Shown here piece after piece: positions 6,647-9,415 of a stretch of DNA of 9,415 nucleotides. The position numbers and the translations under genes are program-made. The stretch's first letter is position 1. The number at the start of each line of letters is the position of its first letter. The notes under the pieces were generated by a model. The model was given only the letters and a program-made list of their open reading frames with translations, did not search any database and had not been told where the DNA came from. The DNA lies in assembly GCA_002421915.1 (NCBI GenBank), contig DISA01000065.1, positions 1-9,415 of the forward strand, written 5' to 3'. This DNA comes from Gallionellaceae bacterium UBA6222 (GTDB lineage: Bacteria > Pseudomonadota > Gammaproteobacteria > Burkholderiales > Gallionellaceae).

Positions 6647-7630
6647 ATGAAAGTATTTCTGACGGGCGACATCGGCGGCACCAAAACGCGGCTGGCGCTG
6701 GCCGAGGTGAGCGGGAACAGCGTGCGCATTCGGCGCGAACAGAGTTTTGCCAGCCAGCAATACGCCGCGCTGGAAGATATGTTGCAGGCATTTCTGCACG
6801 ATCAAACCGCGATCACCGCCGCTGCCTTCGGCATCGCCGGGCCGGTGCAGGGCGAAGTGGCGCAGACCACCAACCTGCCCTGGCGCATTGACGCGGCGGT
6901 GTTGCGCCGGCGGTTCGGTTTCGCCCGCTGCCATCTGCTCAACGATCTGGAAGCGACCGCCTGGGGCTTGCCCGCATTGGGCACGGACGATCTGCTCACG
7001 CTGCAAGCGGGCGCGCCGGACGCCGCTGGCAATCAGGCGGTCATCGCGGCGGGCACGGGCCTGGGCGAGGCGGGATTGTATTGGGACGGGGCGGCGCATC
7101 GCCCGTTCGCCACCGAAGGCGGCCATGCCACCTTCAGCCCGCGCGACGCGCGCGAGCTCGCGCTGTTGCACTACATGCAACAACAACACGGGCACGTGAG
7201 CTGGGAGCGCGTGCTGTCCGGCATGGGCTTGCGCGACCTGTACGATTTCGTGCGGGTTCATCTCAAGGCGGGCACACCGCAATGGCTGGCGGACCAGATC
7301 GCGGCGGGCGACAAGGCGGCTGCGGTTTCCGCCGCCGCGCTGGCGGACAAGGATGAAGTGTGCGTCGAAACGCTGCGCCTGTTTGTCGAGCTGTACGGCG
7401 CGGAGGCAGGTAATCTGGCGCTTAAGCTGATGAGTTGCGGCGGGCTGTTCATCGGCGGCGGCATCGCGCCGAAAATTTTGCCGCTGTTGCAGGACGGCAC
7501 CTTCCTGCGCGCATTCCTCGACAAGGGGCGGATGCAAGTGCTGCTGGCGGCAATACCGGTCAAGGTCATCCTCAACGACCGCGCCGCGCTATACGGCCCG
7601 GCGCTGTTTGCCGCACGGAAGGAAGCCTGA
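6647..7630 (+). CDS. glk: Glucokinase (bacterial Glk family)
   Basis: Glucokinase phosphorylates free glucose with ATP to glucose-6-phosphate, the substrate of the adjacent zwf product. The 327-residue protein is close to E. coli Glk (321). Visible motifs are the phosphate-binding GDIGGTKTRLAL at 7-18, the catalytic Asp100 in LLNDLEATAWG, the second phosphate loop GTGLGEAGL at 136-144, the sugar-binding EGGHATF with Glu157 and His160 (the E. coli positions), and a C-terminal GGLFIGGGIAPK segment. Lys13 stands where E. coli-like Glk usually has Asn (GGTNAR). There is no ROK zinc-binding cysteine cluster. The start ATG lies one base after the zwf stop, with GGAAG 9 bases upstream inside zwf, so translation is probably coupled. 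The gene overlaps pgl by one base. A ROK-like hexokinase is the alternative, but the catalytic spacing fits Glk better. Confidence 0.93.
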   Translation: MKVFLTGDIGGTKTRLALAEVSGNSVRIRREQSFASQQYAALEDMLQAFLHDQTAITAAAFGIAGPVQGEVAQTTNLPWRIDAAVLRRRFGFARCHLLNDLEATAWGLPALGTDDLLTLQAGAPDAAGNQAVIAAGTGLGEAGLYWDGAAHRPFATEGGHATFSPRDARELALLHYMQQQHGHVSWERVLSGMGLRDLYDFVRVHLKAGTPQWLADQIAAGDKAAAVSAAALADKDEVCVETLRLFVELYGAEAGNLALKLMSCGGLFIGGGIAPKILPLLQDGTFLRAFLDKGRMQVLLAAIPVKVILNDRAALYGPALFAARKEA

Positions 7631-8316
7631 TGATCCTGCCCCATGGCGCGCAACTCACCGTGCACCGCGATACGGCAGAACTCGCCGCCACGGTCGCACG
7701 CCGCATCGCCGCCCTGATCGCACAAGCCATTGCCGCGCGCGGCGTGTGCCGCATCGCGCTGGCGGGCGGCAACACGCCGCGCAGTTGTTATGGGCAGTTG
7801 AGCGCCCTGCCCGTCGAGTGGCCGCGCGTGCAGATTTATTTTGGCGACGAGCGCTGCCTGCCCGTCGGTGATGCCGAACGCAATGATGAAATGGCGCGCC
7901 TGTCCCTGTTGCAACGGGTCGAGATTCCCGCCGCCAACGTGCATGCGGTCGCCGCCGAACTGGGCGCGGTGCGCGCGGCGGCGGACTACACCGCGCGACT
8001 GCAAGCGGAATTGCCGCTCGACATCGTGTTGCTCGGCATGGGTGAAGACGGCCACACCGCCAGCCTGTTTCCCGGCAATCCCGCATTGCTGAATAACGGG
8101 GTGGCCGTGGCCGTGTTCGACGCACCCAAGCCGCCGCCCGAGCGCGTCAGCCTGAGTCTGGCGACGCTTGACGCGGCTCGGCATAAATTATTTCTGGTCG
8201 CGGGTGCGGGCAAGCGGAATGCGCTGGCGCGCATCGCGCAGGGCGCACCGCTGCCCGCCGCACGCATCATCGCTGCCGAATGGCATCTGGAGCAGGACGC
8301 AATACCGACAACTTAA
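7630..8316 (+). CDS. pgl: 6-phosphogluconolactonase (DevB/Pgl type)
   Basis: This enzyme hydrolyses 6-phosphogluconolactone from Zwf to 6-phosphogluconate. The 228-residue product is of usual size for the DevB-type lactonase, which is related to glucosamine-6-phosphate isomerase. Motifs are LAGGNTPR at 44-51 (phosphate binding), IYFGDERCLP at 69-78, and LLGMGEDGHTASLFPG around 134-149, with the active-site histidine at 142. The start at 7630 lies in TGATG, sharing one base with the glk stop. AAGGAAG at 7619-7625 serves as ribosome binding site. The frame is open back to 7435, but that extension is Arg-rich glk shadow. NagB is the main alternative family; the gene context and the FGDER and GMGEDGHTASLFP signatures favour lactonase. 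A 14-base gap leads to gnd, which supports one operon. Confidence 0.96.
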   Translation: MILPHGAQLTVHRDTAELAATVARRIAALIAQAIAARGVCRIALAGGNTPRSCYGQLSALPVEWPRVQIYFGDERCLPVGDAERNDEMARLSLLQRVEIPAANVHAVAAELGAVRAAADYTARLQAELPLDIVLLGMGEDGHTASLFPGNPALLNNGVAVAVFDAPKPPPERVSLSLATLDAARHKLFLVAGAGKRNALARIAQGAPLPAARIIAAEWHLEQDAIPTT

Positions 8317-8318
8317 AC

Positions 8319-8324
8319 AAGGAG
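8319..8324 (+). promoter_or_regulatory. Shine-Dalgarno that decides the gnd start
   Basis: AAGGAG sits 6 bases before the ATG at 8331. This makes 8331 the start, where the Rossmann glycine motif begins as expected, rather than an in-frame ATG at 8280 inside pgl. Confidence 0.8.
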
Positions 8325-8330
8325 AGAAAA

Positions 8331-9341
8331 ATGCAAATCGGAATGATCGGGTTGGGGCGAATGGGCGCAAACATGGTGCGCCGCCTGCAAAAAGCCGGAC
8401 ACCAGTGTGTGGTGTACGACCGCAGCACGGAAGCGGTGAATGCACTGGCCAGGGAAGGCATGACCGGCGCGCAAAGCACGGCGGATTTCGTGGGCAAGTT
8501 GAGCACCCCGCGCGTGGTCTGGCTGATGCTGCCGGCGGCCGTGGTCGATGCCAGCATCGCCGAACTGACCCCGCTGCTGGCGGCGGGCGACATCATCATC
8601 GACGGCGGCAATTCCTATTACAAGGACGACATCGCGCGCGCCAAACGCCTGGCGGAAAAATCGATTCATTATGCGGATGTCGGCGTGAGCGGCGGCACCT
8701 GGGGTCTGGAGCGCGGTTACTGTTTGATGATCGGCGCACAGCCGCAAACCTATGCGCACTTGCAGCCGATCTTCGCTTCGCTCGCGCCGGGCGTGGCCAC
8801 CGCCCCGCGCACCGCAGGCTGTAGCGGCGCACCGAGCACCGCCGAGGAAGGTTTTCTGCATTGCGGGCCGGAAGGCGCCGGCCATTTCGTCAAGATGGTG
8901 CACAACGGCATCGAGTACGGCATGATGGCCGCCTACGCCGAAGGTTTCAATCTGCTGCGCCACGCCAATGTGGGCGGCGCGGTGCGCGAAGTGAATGCGG
9001 AAACCACACCGCTGCGCGAACCGGAAACCTTCCGTTACGACATCAACGTCGCCGAAGTGGCGGAACTGTGGCGGCGCGGCAGCGTGGTGAGTTCCTGGTT
9101 GCTCGATCTGACCGCGCACGCGCTGCAAGGCGATCCCGCACTGGAGAAATTCGGCGGCAAAGTGTCGGATTCCGGCGAAGGCCGCTGGACCAGCATCGCC
9201 GCGATTGAATCCGGCACCCCCGCGCCGGTGCTGACCGCCGCCTTGTTCGACCGCTTCAATTCGCGCGGCGAAGCGGATTACGGCAACAAGCTGCTCTCGG
9301 CACTGCGCTTCGAATTCGGCGGGCATCAGGAAAAGCATTAA
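8331..9341 (+). CDS. gnd: 6-phosphogluconate dehydrogenase, decarboxylating, short (GndA-like) type
   Basis: This enzyme oxidatively decarboxylates 6-phosphogluconate to ribulose-5-phosphate and CO2, completing the oxidative branch begun by zwf and pgl. The 336-residue product is the short form; the common E. coli type is about 470 residues. The N-terminal Rossmann fold has GLGRMG at 7-12, and the second strand ends in YDRS with Asp30. The substrate site contains GVSGGTWGLERGY with Ser120, Gly121 and Gly122. The catalytic segment GHFVKMVHNGIEYGMM carries Lys188 and Asn192. The C terminus (NKLLSALRFEFGGH) is the usual end of this subfamily, so the gene is not truncated. An acidic residue after strand two usually favours NAD+, but the neighbouring Arg31 leaves dual use possible. 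It is the last gene before a terminator. Other beta-hydroxyacid dehydrogenases are the alternative but lack the HNGIEYG segment. Confidence 0.95.
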   Translation: MQIGMIGLGRMGANMVRRLQKAGHQCVVYDRSTEAVNALAREGMTGAQSTADFVGKLSTPRVVWLMLPAAVVDASIAELTPLLAAGDIIIDGGNSYYKDDIARAKRLAEKSIHYADVGVSGGTWGLERGYCLMIGAQPQTYAHLQPIFASLAPGVATAPRTAGCSGAPSTAEEGFLHCGPEGAGHFVKMVHNGIEYGMMAAYAEGFNLLRHANVGGAVREVNAETTPLREPETFRYDINVAEVAELWRRGSVVSSWLLDLTAHALQGDPALEKFGGKVSDSGEGRWTSIAAIESGTPAPVLTAALFDRFNSRGEADYGNKLLSALRFEFGGHQEKH

Positions 9342-9364
9342 CCGCACCGTCGGCAATCCAATGG

Positions 9365-9397
9365 AAAAAAAGGGCGCAATGAATTGCGCCTTTTTTT
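9365..9397 (+). terminator. Intrinsic terminator after gnd, probably bidirectional
   Basis: GGCGCAA (9373-9379) pairs with TTGCGCC (9384-9390) around a TGAA loop. Seven T follow (9391-9397) and seven A precede the stem (9365-9371), so the complementary transcript also ends in a U-tract. The A and T tracts can extend the stem. It lies about 24 bases after the gnd stop and is placed to end the zwf-glk-pgl-gnd transcript, and perhaps a convergent one from beyond the window. Confidence 0.92.
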
Positions 9398-9415
9398 GGT
9401 GCGCCCGGCAGGGCG

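Noticed and set aside
5608..6729. 373-residue reverse-strand open frame across zwf and glk
   Set aside because: It is a shadow of GC-rich zwf codons: rich in His, Arg and Gln, with no family motif and no ribosome binding site, while the + strand clearly encodes Zwf.
8331..9341. Gnd as a truncated pseudogene because it is about 130 residues shorter than E. coli Gnd
   Set aside because: The length and C-terminal sequence are those of the short GndA-like subfamily, and the gene ends naturally just before a strong terminator.
8313..9356. 347-residue reverse-strand open frame over gnd, and similar long frames over glk, pgl and tal
   Set aside because: All mirror strongly coding + strand genes with high third-position GC, show low-complexity His/Arg/Ala composition, and have no recognisable domains.

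Overview
The window looks like a chromosomal housekeeping segment of a Gram-negative, high-GC bacterium, most likely a betaproteobacterium (Nitrosomonadales-like; the exact group is an inference). The grounds are the closeness of the Slt, Cca and TalB-type proteins to gamma/betaproteobacterial forms, the GC-rich third codon positions, and a G6PDH signature that I associate with betaproteobacteria. All supported genes lie on the + strand. I see no mobile element, CRISPR array, tRNA or rRNA.

Layout. Bases 1-173 hold no gene I can support, only a leader ending in a near-perfect Shine-Dalgarno. Bases 174-392 encode an unrecognised 72-residue protein. Bases 589-2508 encode an exported soluble lytic murein transglycosylase (slt), and 2498-3727 encode the CCA-adding tRNA nucleotidyltransferase (cca), overlapping slt by 11 bases. 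A 341-base gap follows (3728-4068) with no convincing gene, though it contains a 59-codon TTG-started open frame and small hairpins. Next comes a sugar-phosphate cluster: tal (4069-5022), zwf (5140-6645), glk (6647-7630), pgl (7630-8316) and gnd (8331-9341). It closes with a strong intrinsic terminator that may work in both directions (about 9365-9397).

How the genes work together. Glk, Zwf, Pgl and Gnd form an unbroken enzymatic route: glucose to glucose-6-phosphate, 6-phosphogluconolactone, 6-phosphogluconate, then ribulose-5-phosphate plus CO2 and reduced nicotinamide cofactor. Tal belongs to the non-oxidative branch that recycles the pentoses. Very tight junctions (1-base gap, 1-base overlap, 14-base gap) and a single terminator after gnd support one operon from zwf to gnd, probably with tal. 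The Gnd is the short, probably NAD-preferring type. Transketolase, phosphoglucose isomerase and edd/eda are not in the window.

I do not see a convincing undescribed system here. The points most worth a second look are the strongly translated 72-residue orphan, two departures from the usual G6PDH signatures, the short Gnd, and the unexplained gaps before tal and before zwf.
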